From Agaribacterium sp. ZY112 (lineage in GTDB: Bacteria; Pseudomonadota; Gammaproteobacteria; Pseudomonadales; Cellvibrionaceae): DNA of 64,000 nucleotides. Position 1 is the first letter of the stretch. The number at the start of each line of letters is the position of its first letter. The notes beneath the pieces were generated by a model. It did not search any database. It worked only from the letters and a program-made list of their open reading frames with translations, and had not been told where the DNA came from. Shown one piece after another: positions 25,537-34,569 of this stretch. Where the stretch lies: NCBI RefSeq assembly GCF_041346925.1, contig NZ_CP166840.1, positions 2,351,001 through 2,415,000 on the forward strand, given 5' to 3'. A program made the position numbers and the translations under genes.

Positions 25537-27897
25537 ATGGCTTTTGGCGATGACGAAGAAATCCTCCAGGACTTTCTTGTAGAAGCAGGAGAGATTATTG
25601 AGCAGCTATCAGAGCAATTGGTAGAGCTTGAGCAGCGCCCGGATGATAAAGATCTGTTAAATGCGATTTTCCGAGGCTTCCACACTGTGAAAGGTGGAGC
25701 AGGGTTCTTGCAACTAAATACCATGGTTGATTGTTGCCATGTAACGGAGAATCTATTCGACATATTACGCAACGGTGATCGTGATGTTACTGCAGAGCTG
25801 ATGGATGTAGTACTTCAGGCTCTGGATACGGTCACTCAGCAATTTCAACAATTACAAAATGGTGATACTCCCGAAGCGGCTGACCCCCAGCTTATTCATC
25901 ATTTAGAATTACTTGTGGCCGGTGAGGACATTGGTGGTGCAGCAGAAGACATTGGTGAAGTTAGCGCAAATAGCAACGATGTGGCTGCCCCAGAGTCTGC
26001 CGTAGAGCTCGATACAGAGTCGAATAAAGAGTTCAGTAAAGAGCCCGCTAGTTCTTCAGCGTCTAAAGCTGACTTTGACATGAGTGATGAAGAGTTTGAA
26101 GGTTTTTTAGATGCTCTTGATGATTCGGATTCAGGTTCTTCACAAGCCGCTTCAAGTGATACAGCTTCATCCAGTGCTTCTGATGAAATTACAGAGGATG
26201 AATTTGAAGCCTTATTGGATCAGCTGCATGGCAGTGGTCAAGCACCCGCACCTGCGGCAGCCAGTGCATCTGATTCACCAGACGCTGCTTCGAGCTCTTC
26301 TGTTGCTAGTGACTCGGATGAAATAAGCGAGAATGAATTTGAAGCTCTGCTAGATCAGTTGCATGGCTCAGGTAAAAGCCCTGGAAAAAGTACGACTGCT
26401 GAGCCTGTTAAAGCAGAAACAACAGATTCAAATGGTTCCAGCAGCGCTGATCTTATCTCAGACGATGAGTTTGAAAATTTACTTGATGAGCTTCACGGTA
26501 AAGGTTCTGGTCCAACCGAAGCAAGTAGCCCTGAGCCTAAAGTTAAAGATGCTGAAGATCAAACGGTATCTAAAAAAACAAGCGCAGAGCCCACTTCAAG
26601 CCCTGTTACACCGGCAGCAAAAACTGCCGCACCGGTTGCCAAGCTAAAACCCAAAGAAAACAAGGCAGGGGCTCAGAAAGCCAACGCTCAAGGCGGAGGT
26701 AACCAGGTTGCACAAGGTGAAACTACGGTAAGGGTTGATACTCAACGCCTCGACGACATTATGAATATGGTTGGCGAACTGGTATTGGTACGTAACCGCT
26801 TGGTGCGCTTAGGTGAAGAAAGTACCGACGAAAGTATGCAAAAAGCAGTGGGTAATTTGGATGTTGTTACTGCGGATTTGCAAACAGCGGTAATGAAAAC
26901 CCGGATGCAGCCGATCAAAAAAGTGTTTGGTCGTTTTCCCCGAGTTGTTCGTGACCTAGCAAGAAACCTTAAGAAAGAAATTAACCTTGAGCTTAAAGGT
27001 GAAGATACCGATTTAGATAAGAATTTAGTTGAAGCTTTGGCAGACCCTTTGGTTCACTTAGTAAGAAACTCTGTCGATCATGGTGTTGAATTACCTGCAG
27101 AGCGAGAGAAAAAGGGCAAAAGTAGAGTGGGTAAGGTTGTGCTTGCTGCGGAGCAAGAGGGTGATCATATCTTGCTTCTTATCTCTGATGATGGTGCCGG
27201 TATGGACCCTGATGCCTTGCGCGAAAAAGCCGTAGAGAAAGGTATTATGGATACCGATGCGGCAAGTCGCTTGAGTGACTCTGAAGCCTACAACTTAATT
27301 TTTGCCCCAGGTTTTTCAACAAAAACAGAGATATCAGACGTCAGTGGTCGTGGCGTAGGTATGGATGTAGTGAAAACCAAAATTACTCAGTTAAATGGTT
27401 CGATTGAAATTCAGTCTGAGCAGGGTGAAGGTACAAGTTTCATTATTAAAGTACCTTTAACTTTGGCCATTATGCCAACTTTGATGATTATGCTGGGTAA
27501 GCAAACCTTTGCCTTACCACTTGTGAGTGTTAATGAAATCTTCCACATGGACTTAACCAAAGTCAGTATTGTTGATGGGCAGGAGTGCATAGTCATCCGT
27601 GAAAAAACGGTTCCAGTCTTTAATTTAAAGCACTGGTTAGTGCGTAATTCTTACGGCGATGCCAATCCTCCAGAAGCTCATGTGGTGATTGTTTCTGTTG
27701 GAACTCAGCGAGTTGGTTTTATTGTTGATCAGCTGATCGGTCAAGAAGAGGTTGTTATTAAACCCTTGGGTAAATTATTACACGGAACGCCTGGTATGGC
27801 GGGGGCTACTATCACAGGTGATGGTACCATCGCGTTAATCTTAGATGTTCCGTCCATGTTAAAACGCTATGCCGGAAATAATAAACGGGTAGCTTAA
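25537..27897 (+). CDS. cheA: Chemotaxis histidine kinase CheA
   Basis: A 786-residue kinase. The P1 Hpt domain has phospho-accepting H49 in FHTVKGGAGF. A long acidic, Ser/Ala-rich linker (about 125-395) replaces a recognisable P2 domain. It holds four copies of a short motif of the form DEFEALLDQLHG at about residues 184, 218, 263 and 307; the first copy is divergent. After it come the dimerisation helix (LDDIMNMVGELVLVRNRLV), the HATPase domain (LVRNSVDHGVE, DDGAGMD, GRGVGMD) and a C-terminal CheW-like domain. Such linker repeats occur in CheA proteins encoded with ParC/ParP and may be the polar docking region. It lies between cheZ and cheB. Confidence 0.96.
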   Translation: MAFGDDEEILQDFLVEAGEIIEQLSEQLVELEQRPDDKDLLNAIFRGFHTVKGGAGFLQLNTMVDCCHVTENLFDILRNGDRDVTAELMDVVLQALDTVTQQFQQLQNGDTPEAADPQLIHHLELLVAGEDIGGAAEDIGEVSANSNDVAAPESAVELDTESNKEFSKEPASSSASKADFDMSDEEFEGFLDALDDSDSGSSQAASSDTASSSASDEITEDEFEALLDQLHGSGQAPAPAAASASDSPDAASSSSVASDSDEISENEFEALLDQLHGSGKSPGKSTTAEPVKAETTDSNGSSSADLISDDEFENLLDELHGKGSGPTEASSPEPKVKDAEDQTVSKKTSAEPTSSPVTPAAKTAAPVAKLKPKENKAGAQKANAQGGGNQVAQGETTVRVDTQRLDDIMNMVGELVLVRNRLVRLGEESTDESMQKAVGNLDVVTADLQTAVMKTRMQPIKKVFGRFPRVVRDLARNLKKEINLELKGEDTDLDKNLVEALADPLVHLVRNSVDHGVELPAEREKKGKSRVGKVVLAAEQEGDHILLLISDDGAGMDPDALREKAVEKGIMDTDAASRLSDSEAYNLIFAPGFSTKTEISDVSGRGVGMDVVKTKITQLNGSIEIQSEQGEGTSFIIKVPLTLAIMPTLMIMLGKQTFALPLVSVNEIFHMDLTKVSIVDGQECIVIREKTVPVFNLKHWLVRNSYGDANPPEAHVVIVSVGTQRVGFIVDQLIGQEEVVIKPLGKLLHGTPGMAGATITGDGTIALILDVPSMLKRYAGNNKRVA

Positions 27898-27926
27898 ACA
27901 GCGATTAAATCGCTACGGGAGTACAG

Positions 27927-29093
27927 GTGGCTTACCGAGTATTGGTCGTTGATGACTCCGCTTTTTTTCAAGCGCGACTAAAAAAAATAATATCTGAAAG
28001 CCCAGGCCTTGAAGTGGTTGGTGTGGCCGCGAATGGGCAAGAAGCGATTGACCTAGATGAAAAACTGAAACCTGACGTTATTTCTATGGACTATGAAATG
28101 CCTTTTGTAGATGGCATTACGGCGGTGCGTACCATTCTTTCCCGCCGCTCAGTTCCTATCGTTATGTTCTCATCTATGACCTATGAAGGTGCCCGTATTA
28201 CCTTAGAGGCTTTAGATGCTGGTGCGGTGGATTTTCTACCCAAAAATTTTGCTGAAGTATCTAATGACAGTGCGGTATTGAAGAAGCGCTTGCATGATAA
28301 GCTCATTGGTTTTGCTAAGAGCGCTAAACCAACTATTGCTCGAACTTATATCGACAAAGTTTCTGAAACAGCTAAAGCCTCACCCAGACCTGAAACTAGC
28401 TCCAGTTCCTCTAGCCAAGTCACGTTGAGTGAACAGAGAAGCAGCAGAGCTCGTAGTATTTCTCAGAGTACAGCTGATACACCTACTAAAGACCCCATTC
28501 AACCACGACGATCATCGGTAAACTTAAAAGGTAAGGTGAAATTGGTTGTCATCGGTGCTTCGACAGGTGGTCCTGTTGCCGTAACGGAAGTGGTATCTCG
28601 CCTTCCCGCTAACTTTCCCGCTCCTATTGTGATTGTTCAGCACATGCCTGAGAACTTTACCAAAGCTTTTTCTGAACGCTTAGATAGGCAAAGTAACTTG
28701 AGCGTTAAAGAGGCACAAAGTGGCGATGCACTTGTTGCAGGTGAGGTGCTTGTAGCACCTGGTGGTCGCCAGCTAATGTTCGATAAAACGGGTAATAAGA
28801 TAAAAATTATCGATGGTGATGACAGGGTTAATTATAAGCCCTGTGTTGATATTAGCTTTGGTTCGGCCGCTCAAATATTTGGTGCTTCAACCTTAGGCAT
28901 TGTGCTTACCGGTATGGGAGCAGATGGTTGTGAAGGAGCGAGAATGCTTAAGCAAAAGGGTGCGAATATCTGGTCTCAGGATGAAGCCTCTTGTGTGGTT
29001 TATGGAATGCCTGCGGCAGTTGCAAAAGCAGGTTTAACGGATGCGGTTTTAGCTGTACGTGATTTTAGTGACAAGTTGATTAGTGACTTATAA
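27927..29093 (+). CDS. cheB: Chemoreceptor glutamate methylesterase CheB
   Basis: A 388-residue adaptation enzyme: a receiver domain (acidic pair D9/D10, phosphoacceptor D55 in SMDYEMP), a Ser-rich linker (about 140-200), then the methylesterase domain. The catalytic serine lies in IGASTGGP, the histidine in QHMPENFTKAF and the aspartate in GMGADG. The start is GTG. Its counterpart methyltransferase CheR is not in the window. Confidence 0.96.
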   Translation: MAYRVLVVDDSAFFQARLKKIISESPGLEVVGVAANGQEAIDLDEKLKPDVISMDYEMPFVDGITAVRTILSRRSVPIVMFSSMTYEGARITLEALDAGAVDFLPKNFAEVSNDSAVLKKRLHDKLIGFAKSAKPTIARTYIDKVSETAKASPRPETSSSSSSQVTLSEQRSSRARSISQSTADTPTKDPIQPRRSSVNLKGKVKLVVIGASTGGPVAVTEVVSRLPANFPAPIVIVQHMPENFTKAFSERLDRQSNLSVKEAQSGDALVAGEVLVAPGGRQLMFDKTGNKIKIIDGDDRVNYKPCVDISFGSAAQIFGASTLGIVLTGMGADGCEGARMLKQKGANIWSQDEASCVVYGMPAAVAKAGLTDAVLAVRDFSDKLISDL

Positions 29094-29099
29094 ACCTAT

Positions 29100-29840
29100 A
29101 TGGATTTAATCAGTGTACTAGGCGTTATTATTGGCTTTGCAGCTCTGATTGGGGGTAACTTTCTAGAGGGCGGTTCGCTCTCGACATTAGTAAATGGACC
29201 TGCTGCCATCATTGTTTTTGGTGGAACGATTGGTGCTGCGGTATTGCAAACACCTAAACAGGGCATTCAGCGCGCCTTAAATATGTTTTCATGGGTGTTG
29301 ATACCGCCCAAATTTAAATTACCTGAAGGTGTCGAGCAAGTGGTTGCTTGGTCGAAGATCGCCCGCAAGCAAGGTCTGCTTGGTCTCGAGAATGCTGCGG
29401 AAAAAGAAAAAGATAGTTTTTCAAAAAAAGCCTTGCAGCTACTTGTTGACGGCAGTGATGCCGAAGTCATAAGGCATGTGCTTGAAACGGATTTGGCCGT
29501 TGTCGAACAGCGCGATATAGAAGCAGCTCATTTCTATGAAAGTATGGGAGGTTACGCTCCTACCATCGGTATTATTGGGGCGGTAATGGGGCTTATCCAT
29601 GTTATGAGTCACTTAGCTGACCCGTCGCAATTGGGCCAAGGTATTGCCATTGCTTTTGTCGCAACTATCTATGGTGTAGCCGCAGCTAATTTATTTTTAC
29701 TGCCGATTGCTAGCCGTTTAAGAGCTTGTATTAAAGAGCAAAGTTTACACCGAGAACTGACCATTGAAGGTGTATGTGCCATTGCAGACGGTGAAAATCC
29801 ACGTGCAATCGAGACAAAGCTTAGCGGCTATTTACGCTAG
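29100..29840 (+). CDS. motC: Flagellar stator protein MotC (MotA family)
   Basis: A 246-residue MotA/TolQ/ExbB-family channel protein. It has four hydrophobic segments (about 1-20, 30-50, 148-170, 182-205), with the conserved Pro-Gly region MGGYAPTIGIIGAVMGLIH. A cytoplasmic loop between TM2 and TM3 carries charged residues for rotor contact. It is encoded six bases after cheB and 12 bases before motD, the arrangement of the second Pseudomonas stator, MotCD. Confidence 0.94.
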   Translation: MDLISVLGVIIGFAALIGGNFLEGGSLSTLVNGPAAIIVFGGTIGAAVLQTPKQGIQRALNMFSWVLIPPKFKLPEGVEQVVAWSKIARKQGLLGLENAAEKEKDSFSKKALQLLVDGSDAEVIRHVLETDLAVVEQRDIEAAHFYESMGGYAPTIGIIGAVMGLIHVMSHLADPSQLGQGIAIAFVATIYGVAAANLFLLPIASRLRACIKEQSLHRELTIEGVCAIADGENPRAIETKLSGYLR

Positions 29841-29852
29841 CTGGGGCTCAAT

Positions 29853-30878
29853 ATGAGTCATAGACGTTTATTAACAAAAGCTCGCCAAGGTGAAGATTAT
29901 AATCGTTCTGTTGGCCACGAGCGCTGGCTGATTTCTTATTCTGATTTTATCACTCTCTTATTTGCCTTTTTTGTGGTGATGTATTCAATCTCTCAGGTGA
30001 ATGAATCTAAGTATCGGGCACTGTCTGAAACTTTAAACCAAGCATTTAAAACTCAGCCATCTTCGAGCAGTACTAAGGATGTTCCATCAGATCAGCAACA
30101 AGCGGTTGATCTTGTAGACCTTGAAGAGCTTGCTCAAGATTTACAGCAGCGCCTAAGTGACTTTCCTGTTGAAGGCTCCATTACGGTTTCAGCAAATGAA
30201 AGCTGGCTGGATTTGAATTTAAGTTCCGAACTTTTATTTGATAGCGGTGAGGCTCAATTAAGTTTTGAGGCCCAGCAGGTTTTTACTGATATTGCTGAGC
30301 AATTAAGTCCTTATGAAAATGAAATTCAAGTAAGTGGTCATACAGATGATAGGCCCATTAGCAATGTTGACTTTGCAAATAACTGGGAGCTAAGTTCGGC
30401 TCGTGCTTTAGCAATTGTTGAGTTGCTCCAAAAAAATGGCATTGCCGCTCAACGTTTAGCCGCTTTGGCTTTTGCTGAGCATAGGCCTCTAGCCTCGAAT
30501 GAGACGGAAGAGGGGCGAAAAAAGAATCGGCGAGTGGTGCTACGAATTGGTCAATTTGCAGCTGAAAACTCGGTTGACAATAATACTGCTAGCCAGATTG
30601 ATGTACTTCAAGGTAAGCAAAATTTAGATCAGGATAGCCCTGCAGAGTCGAGTTCCACAAAGAAACTTGGAGAAAGTGGTATTGCAGAAAAAGAGGCTAT
30701 TCAGGGTTCTGACCAAGGTCTTGCTCAAAGTCAGGATCAACAAATAATAGAAACATCAAACGAGTTGGCTCCTAGAGAAGGCCGCATTCAGCCTGTCCGC
30801 TTAAAAGGCGGCAATCTTTTATTTAGTTCTGATCCAGATTTACCCCGCTTACAAAGTTTACAGCGAGAAGAAGAGTAG
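29853..30878 (+). CDS. motD: Flagellar stator protein MotD (MotB/OmpA family)
   Basis: A 341-residue partner of MotC. A single N-terminal membrane segment follows HERWLISYSDF and contains the probable proton-carrying D31. An OmpA-like peptidoglycan-binding domain (about 125-235) has SGHTDDRPIS and GRKKNRRVVLRI. The tail of about 100 residues after that domain is Ser/Gln-rich and looks disordered; it is longer than usual. Confidence 0.94.
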   Translation: MSHRRLLTKARQGEDYNRSVGHERWLISYSDFITLLFAFFVVMYSISQVNESKYRALSETLNQAFKTQPSSSSTKDVPSDQQQAVDLVDLEELAQDLQQRLSDFPVEGSITVSANESWLDLNLSSELLFDSGEAQLSFEAQQVFTDIAEQLSPYENEIQVSGHTDDRPISNVDFANNWELSSARALAIVELLQKNGIAAQRLAALAFAEHRPLASNETEEGRKKNRRVVLRIGQFAAENSVDNNTASQIDVLQGKQNLDQDSPAESSSTKKLGESGIAEKEAIQGSDQGLAQSQDQQIIETSNELAPREGRIQPVRLKGGNLLFSSDPDLPRLQSLQREEE

Positions 30879-31024
30879 AGAGGCTGGTACGGGCTTTGCT
30901 TTTTTTTATCGTGAGATAACAAGAGTCAAACTTTCAAGAAGGCGACATAGCTTTCGCTTTTGACTTAGAGCGAGAACTCTAGCTAGTTAAGCTATTAATA
31001 CATAGACAGATACGTTTTTTTACA

Positions 31025-31062
31025 GCGGCAATACTTGGGAGAACGTTGCTAATTATTGCCGC
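31025..31062. promoter_or_regulatory. 9-bp perfect inverted repeat upstream of parC
   Basis: GCGGCAATA (31025-31033) and TATTGCCGC (31054-31062) flank 20 bases, ending just before the GGAG ribosome binding site of parC. It could be an operator or a 5'-leader hairpin that controls the parC-parP transcript. Confidence 0.5.
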
Positions 31063-31077
31063 ATGATCGGAGTGAGT

Positions 31078-31872
31078 GTGCAGGTCTGGACAATCGCAAA
31101 CCAAAAGGGTGGCGTTGCGAAAACAACCACCAGTGTTAGCTTTGCAGGTATTGCTGCAGAGGAGGGGCTGCGTGTACTGCTTATTGATCTGGACCCTCAT
31201 GGTTCTTTGACCTCTTGGTTTTCTTTGGTAGAAACTGGCAAGTCATCCAGTATTTTTGATCTATTCGATAAGCGAAATGAGTTAACTCTAGCCTTATTGG
31301 AAGAAGTTATTCAGCCCAGTGCTTTTGAAAATATAGATGTGATTCCTTCTGCGCTTGTGCTCGCTACGCTAGAGCGCCGAGCTGTTGGCGAAGGAATGGG
31401 TTTGGTTATTAAGCGTGCTTTAGCTCTTGTTGAGCATGAATATGATCTGGTACTTATCGATTGTCCTCCTCAACTTGGGGTGCTGATGGTTAATGCTCTA
31501 GCTGCTTGTGATCAATTAGTGATACCAGTACAAACTGAGTATTTAGCAATACAAGGTTTAGAGCGTATGTTAAATACACTTACAATGATGCAGCGCTCTC
31601 GGGGGGCTCCGTTTAATTATTGTATTGTGCCGGTCATGTACGATAAGCGCACCCAAGCCTCGGTGCAGAGTTTGCGACAAATCCGTATGGACCATGAACC
31701 GAGTACATGGCCTGGGAAAATTCCTATTGATACCCGCCTTAGAGATGCAAGTAAAGCCGGCTTGCCTATCAATGTGTTTGATAAGAGTGCCCGTTCTGCT
31801 CTGGCTTATCACTCTCTGTTTACGTTTCTTCACCGTGCTGCGAATGAAGCAAGGCCGGAGGCGGTGCAATAG
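31078..31872 (+). CDS. parC: ParA-like ATPase ParC for polar chemotaxis arrays
   Basis: A 264-residue ParA-family ATPase with the deviant Walker A NQKGGVAKTTT near its N-terminus and LIDLDPHGSLTSWF, matching the chemotaxis-linked subgroup. Such proteins place chemoreceptor arrays at the pole and segregate them at division. The ATG at 31063 would add five residues, but GGAG lies five bases before the GTG at 31078, which also gives the family-like start MQVWTIANQKGG. parP overlaps its stop by one base. The naming rests on gene order (motD-parC-parP-cheW). Confidence 0.85.
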   Translation: MQVWTIANQKGGVAKTTTSVSFAGIAAEEGLRVLLIDLDPHGSLTSWFSLVETGKSSSIFDLFDKRNELTLALLEEVIQPSAFENIDVIPSALVLATLERRAVGEGMGLVIKRALALVEHEYDLVLIDCPPQLGVLMVNALAACDQLVIPVQTEYLAIQGLERMLNTLTMMQRSRGAPFNYCIVPVMYDKRTQASVQSLRQIRMDHEPSTWPGKIPIDTRLRDASKAGLPINVFDKSARSALAYHSLFTFLHRAANEARPEAVQ

Positions 31873-32894
31873 TGAGTAAAGAGTTGGAAAGCGATTTAAA
31901 TAATTATTTTGATGAATTGCTACACGATGCATCTATGTCGGAGGCGAGCGCGAAGTCAGAGGTGCAAGTTAAAATAGAAGCAAATACGGAGGCTAAAGCA
32001 GCTGTTAACGTAAAGCAAAGGGTTAATAAAGCCGGTGTTCCAACAAAAGCTTCGGAACAGCAACTCCTATCAGAACCTCTTAATAAGCCTCTTAGGGCTA
32101 TGGCGAAAAAAAAAGCTGCTACAAATATTCATGTTAAGCCTCATGCAGAACCGGAGTCTGTCGACAAACAAAAACTACAGGCCTTGCTTGATCGCCGTCT
32201 TATACAAAGCCCTGTTGAGGCAAGCCCTAAGGCGGAGGCGAACTTAGATGCTATTCAAGTCCAGCAAGCACAAGCAGAGCTTGAAGTCAGTAAGAGTCAA
32301 TGCTCTGAGCTTAGCCAAACTGAAAATATTGAGCCGAGCGTCACAGCAGAGGTAGAGGTCTCTGAACTAGCACAGCAAGATCCGGTTGTTAGCCAACAAG
32401 CGGATCACAGTGTTCAGTGGTGTGAAAACGGTCGCCCAGCGTGGGCTCAAGAGCGCTTTGACGCTTTGTTATTTGATGTTGCAGGTTTAAAGCTTGCGGT
32501 GCCTTTAATTGCACTTGGGCAAATTGTTCCAATGCATGAAGGTTTAAACCACCTTTTTGGTCAGAGTTCCTGGTTTATGGGTGTATTAAAGTCGTCAATG
32601 GGTAATCTCAGAGTTGTTAATACGGCTTTATTTGTGATGCCTGAGCGCTATGAGGAACGTTTTTTAGAATGTGCAGAGTTTGCTATCTCCTTGCATGGCG
32701 TACCGTGGGCCTTAGCGGTAGATACTGTACACCAGCCCATTAGTTTAGAACCTGATGAAATTAAATGGCGCTCTGAGCGCTCTAAACGCCCTTGGTTAGC
32801 TGGAACAGTAAAATCTTCCATGTGCGCTTTATTAGATATCCCGCAGATGGCTCACTTATTAGTTGAGGCGGATGACTCTTTAAGTTTTGAATGA
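31872..32894 (+). CDS. parP: ParP-like protein with C-terminal CheW-type domain
   Basis: A 340-residue adaptor. Residues 1-190 are low-complexity, rich in Ala, Glu, Gln and Lys and probably disordered. From about 195 a CheW-like array-integration domain follows (LLFDVAGLKLAVPLIALGQIVPM, FMGVLKSSMGNLRVVNTALFVMP). In Vibrio, ParP links ParC to CheA and prevents array loss from the pole. It starts with GTG overlapping the parC stop (TAGTG), which implies translational coupling. A 156-base gap separates it from cheW. Confidence 0.85.
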   Translation: MSKELESDLNNYFDELLHDASMSEASAKSEVQVKIEANTEAKAAVNVKQRVNKAGVPTKASEQQLLSEPLNKPLRAMAKKKAATNIHVKPHAEPESVDKQKLQALLDRRLIQSPVEASPKAEANLDAIQVQQAQAELEVSKSQCSELSQTENIEPSVTAEVEVSELAQQDPVVSQQADHSVQWCENGRPAWAQERFDALLFDVAGLKLAVPLIALGQIVPMHEGLNHLFGQSSWFMGVLKSSMGNLRVVNTALFVMPERYEERFLECAEFAISLHGVPWALAVDTVHQPISLEPDEIKWRSERSKRPWLAGTVKSSMCALLDIPQMAHLLVEADDSLSFE

Positions 32895-33050
32895 TTGAGT
32901 TTGCTTAAAAGAGCTCACAATAAGTAAGACCGACTGGCATAGAAGCTGCTCTTAACTATATTTAGAGGGGTGTGGGGCAGGATTTTGACGCGAGCTTAAT
33001 CTGTGCCAGCGCTGTGATGCGCAATAACAATTATGTGAGGACAGTTAGCT

Positions 33051-33536
33051 ATGGCAGCTACGTTAAGCAAAGACAATATCAGCGAAGACCCGATGTTGCA
33101 GTGGGTCACTTTTAAGCTGGCAGGTGAAACCTATGGTGTCAATGTGATGCAGGTTCAAGAGGTGTTGCGTTATACCGAAATAGCTCCAGTACCAGGGGCC
33201 CCAGCCTATGTTATGGGTATAGTTAACCTTCGTGGCAATGTGGTGACGGTTATTGATGCGCGTTATCGCTTCGGTTTGGAACCTGGAGAGATCAGTGACA
33301 ATACACGTATTGTTATTCTGGAGGCAGATCAACACGTTGTTGGTATTTTAGTGGATAGCGTGGCTGAAGTGGTTTATCTGCGACAGAGTGAGATAGAAAC
33401 AGCTCCAAACGTGGGTAACGAAGAGAGTGCACGCTTCATTCAAGGTGTGTGTCATAAAAATGATGAATTATTAATTTTGATAGAACTCGATAAGCTGCTC
33501 ACGGATGACGAATGGGCTGAGCTGGAGAGTGTGTGA
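33051..33536 (+). CDS. cheW: Chemotaxis coupling protein CheW
   Basis: A 161-residue scaffold that joins chemoreceptors to CheA. The whole chain is one CheW domain: WVTFKLAGETYGVNVMQVQEVLRY, then GIVNLRGNVVTVIDARYRFG and VGILVDSVAEVV. An ATGTGAGGAC ribosome-binding region lies upstream. The next gene overlaps its stop codon by one base. Confidence 0.95.
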   Translation: MAATLSKDNISEDPMLQWVTFKLAGETYGVNVMQVQEVLRYTEIAPVPGAPAYVMGIVNLRGNVVTVIDARYRFGLEPGEISDNTRIVILEADQHVVGILVDSVAEVVYLRQSEIETAPNVGNEESARFIQGVCHKNDELLILIELDKLLTDDEWAELESV

Positions 33537-33949
33537 TGGTTGGGGAAGTACTTATGCTGGTGAATGAAAGCCTTGCTGCTTATAGCGGCCTAATTAGCGC
33601 CGCTCTTATTTTAATGAATTTAGCTTTTATCGCGGCTTTTATCCAAATGAGAGCTCACAGTGTGCGTAAGCGAGCAATTATGAACAAGCAGCTGCAAATG
33701 AGTAACTCGGGTGTTATGGGCGTTGGGGAGCGTGTATTACATCTAGAGAAACAGTTGACCTTGTTGAGTAAACAGCAGCAAGAGCTCAATGATAGCCATG
33801 TGGAGTTAGCTTGTGGTCGAGCACGGAGCATGCTGAATCAAGGCTTAAGTGATGAAACAGTAGCTGCGAGCAGTGGTTTAAGTGTGGCAGAAGTATCGTT
33901 GATGAAAATGATGCAGCAGCCCTCACATCAGTTAGATCGAGCATCATAG
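33536..33949 (+). CDS. DUF2802 family membrane-anchored protein
   Basis: A 137-residue protein with one N-terminal membrane segment (about 15-38), a coiled-coil region (LEKQLTLLSKQQQELND) and a C-terminal helix-turn-helix-like end (LSDETVAASSGLSVAEVSLM). It resembles DUF2802 proteins encoded right after cheW in Pseudomonas. ATG at 33536 overlaps the cheW TGA; a GTG three bases earlier is an alternative. The function is unknown. Constant linkage suggests a motility or chemotaxis role. Confidence 0.78.
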   Translation: MVGEVLMLVNESLAAYSGLISAALILMNLAFIAAFIQMRAHSVRKRAIMNKQLQMSNSGVMGVGERVLHLEKQLTLLSKQQQELNDSHVELACGRARSMLNQGLSDETVAASSGLSVAEVSLMKMMQQPSHQLDRAS

Positions 33950-33984
33950 CCGTTATCATTAGTTAAGCGTATAGGGCGTTCATT

Positions 33985-34515
33985 ATGAAGTACGGAGTTT
34001 TTGTTTATTCTGCCCTAGTTATCAGTGCTTTTAGTGTGAGTGCGTGCAGTATCTCAGATCGCTCTGTTTATGAGGATGGTGAAGGTGCTGTACCAGAGGC
34101 CTTTTTTTCTACAGTAAAAAAAAATAAAACTCATAAACGTTGGGTAACGGATAATTTAGGTAAACCTCATTTCTATCTCGAAGGTCCCAATCAAGAGCAG
34201 GTTTATACTTATCATTTTAAACAGAGCTATTACCGTAAAGCCAGTTTGTTGTTCTTTTTAAATTACAATGGCTCAGATCAGCAGCAAAAGAATTACCATA
34301 TTATTTTTTGTGATGATGTAGTAAAAAAAGTTTGGTGGGATGACTTTGTTAATGTGCAGATAGAGAAGGTGGTTAAGTATGGAGGCTGTCAAAAAGACAG
34401 TGAAGCGATAAGTGAAAAGGTTGAAAAAGAAAGCAAAGACGGTGAGCCGAGTGAGCAGTCATCGCTTAATCACTTTTCGTATCTAGAGCTTTTTAGTGCT
34501 TATCGCTTCGTTTAA
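33985..34515 (+). CDS. Predicted lipoprotein with BamE-like segment
   Basis: A 176-residue predicted lipoprotein: signal peptide 1-20, lipobox VSAC with C21 and Ser at +2. Residues 45-90 (WVTDNLGKP, then EQVYTYHF) resemble the helix and strand of SmpA/OmlA/BamE-type domains. The tail is acidic and Lys-rich. It lies 35 bases after the DUF2802 gene and may be the last gene of the transcript. An inverted repeat (34532-34569) follows within the 3' end of the convergent yciK gene. Confidence 0.65.
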   Translation: MKYGVFVYSALVISAFSVSACSISDRSVYEDGEGAVPEAFFSTVKKNKTHKRWVTDNLGKPHFYLEGPNQEQVYTYHFKQSYYRKASLLFFLNYNGSDQQQKNYHIIFCDDVVKKVWWDDFVNVQIEKVVKYGGCQKDSEAISEKVEKESKDGEPSEQSSLNHFSYLELFSAYRFV

Positions 34516-34531
34516 TCTAGCATTCAGTTTA

Positions 34532-34569
34532 TTAGGGCTCTAAGCTTTTGTGTTCAGGCTGAGCCCTAA
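34532..34569 (+). terminator. Inverted repeat at the convergent lipoprotein-yciK end
   Basis: TTAGGGCTC and GAGCCCTAA pair perfectly (9 bp) around 20 bases, followed on the plus strand by AAATTTT. It overlaps the yciK stop codon. It is a possible terminator for the plus-strand lipoprotein gene. Confidence 0.4.
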
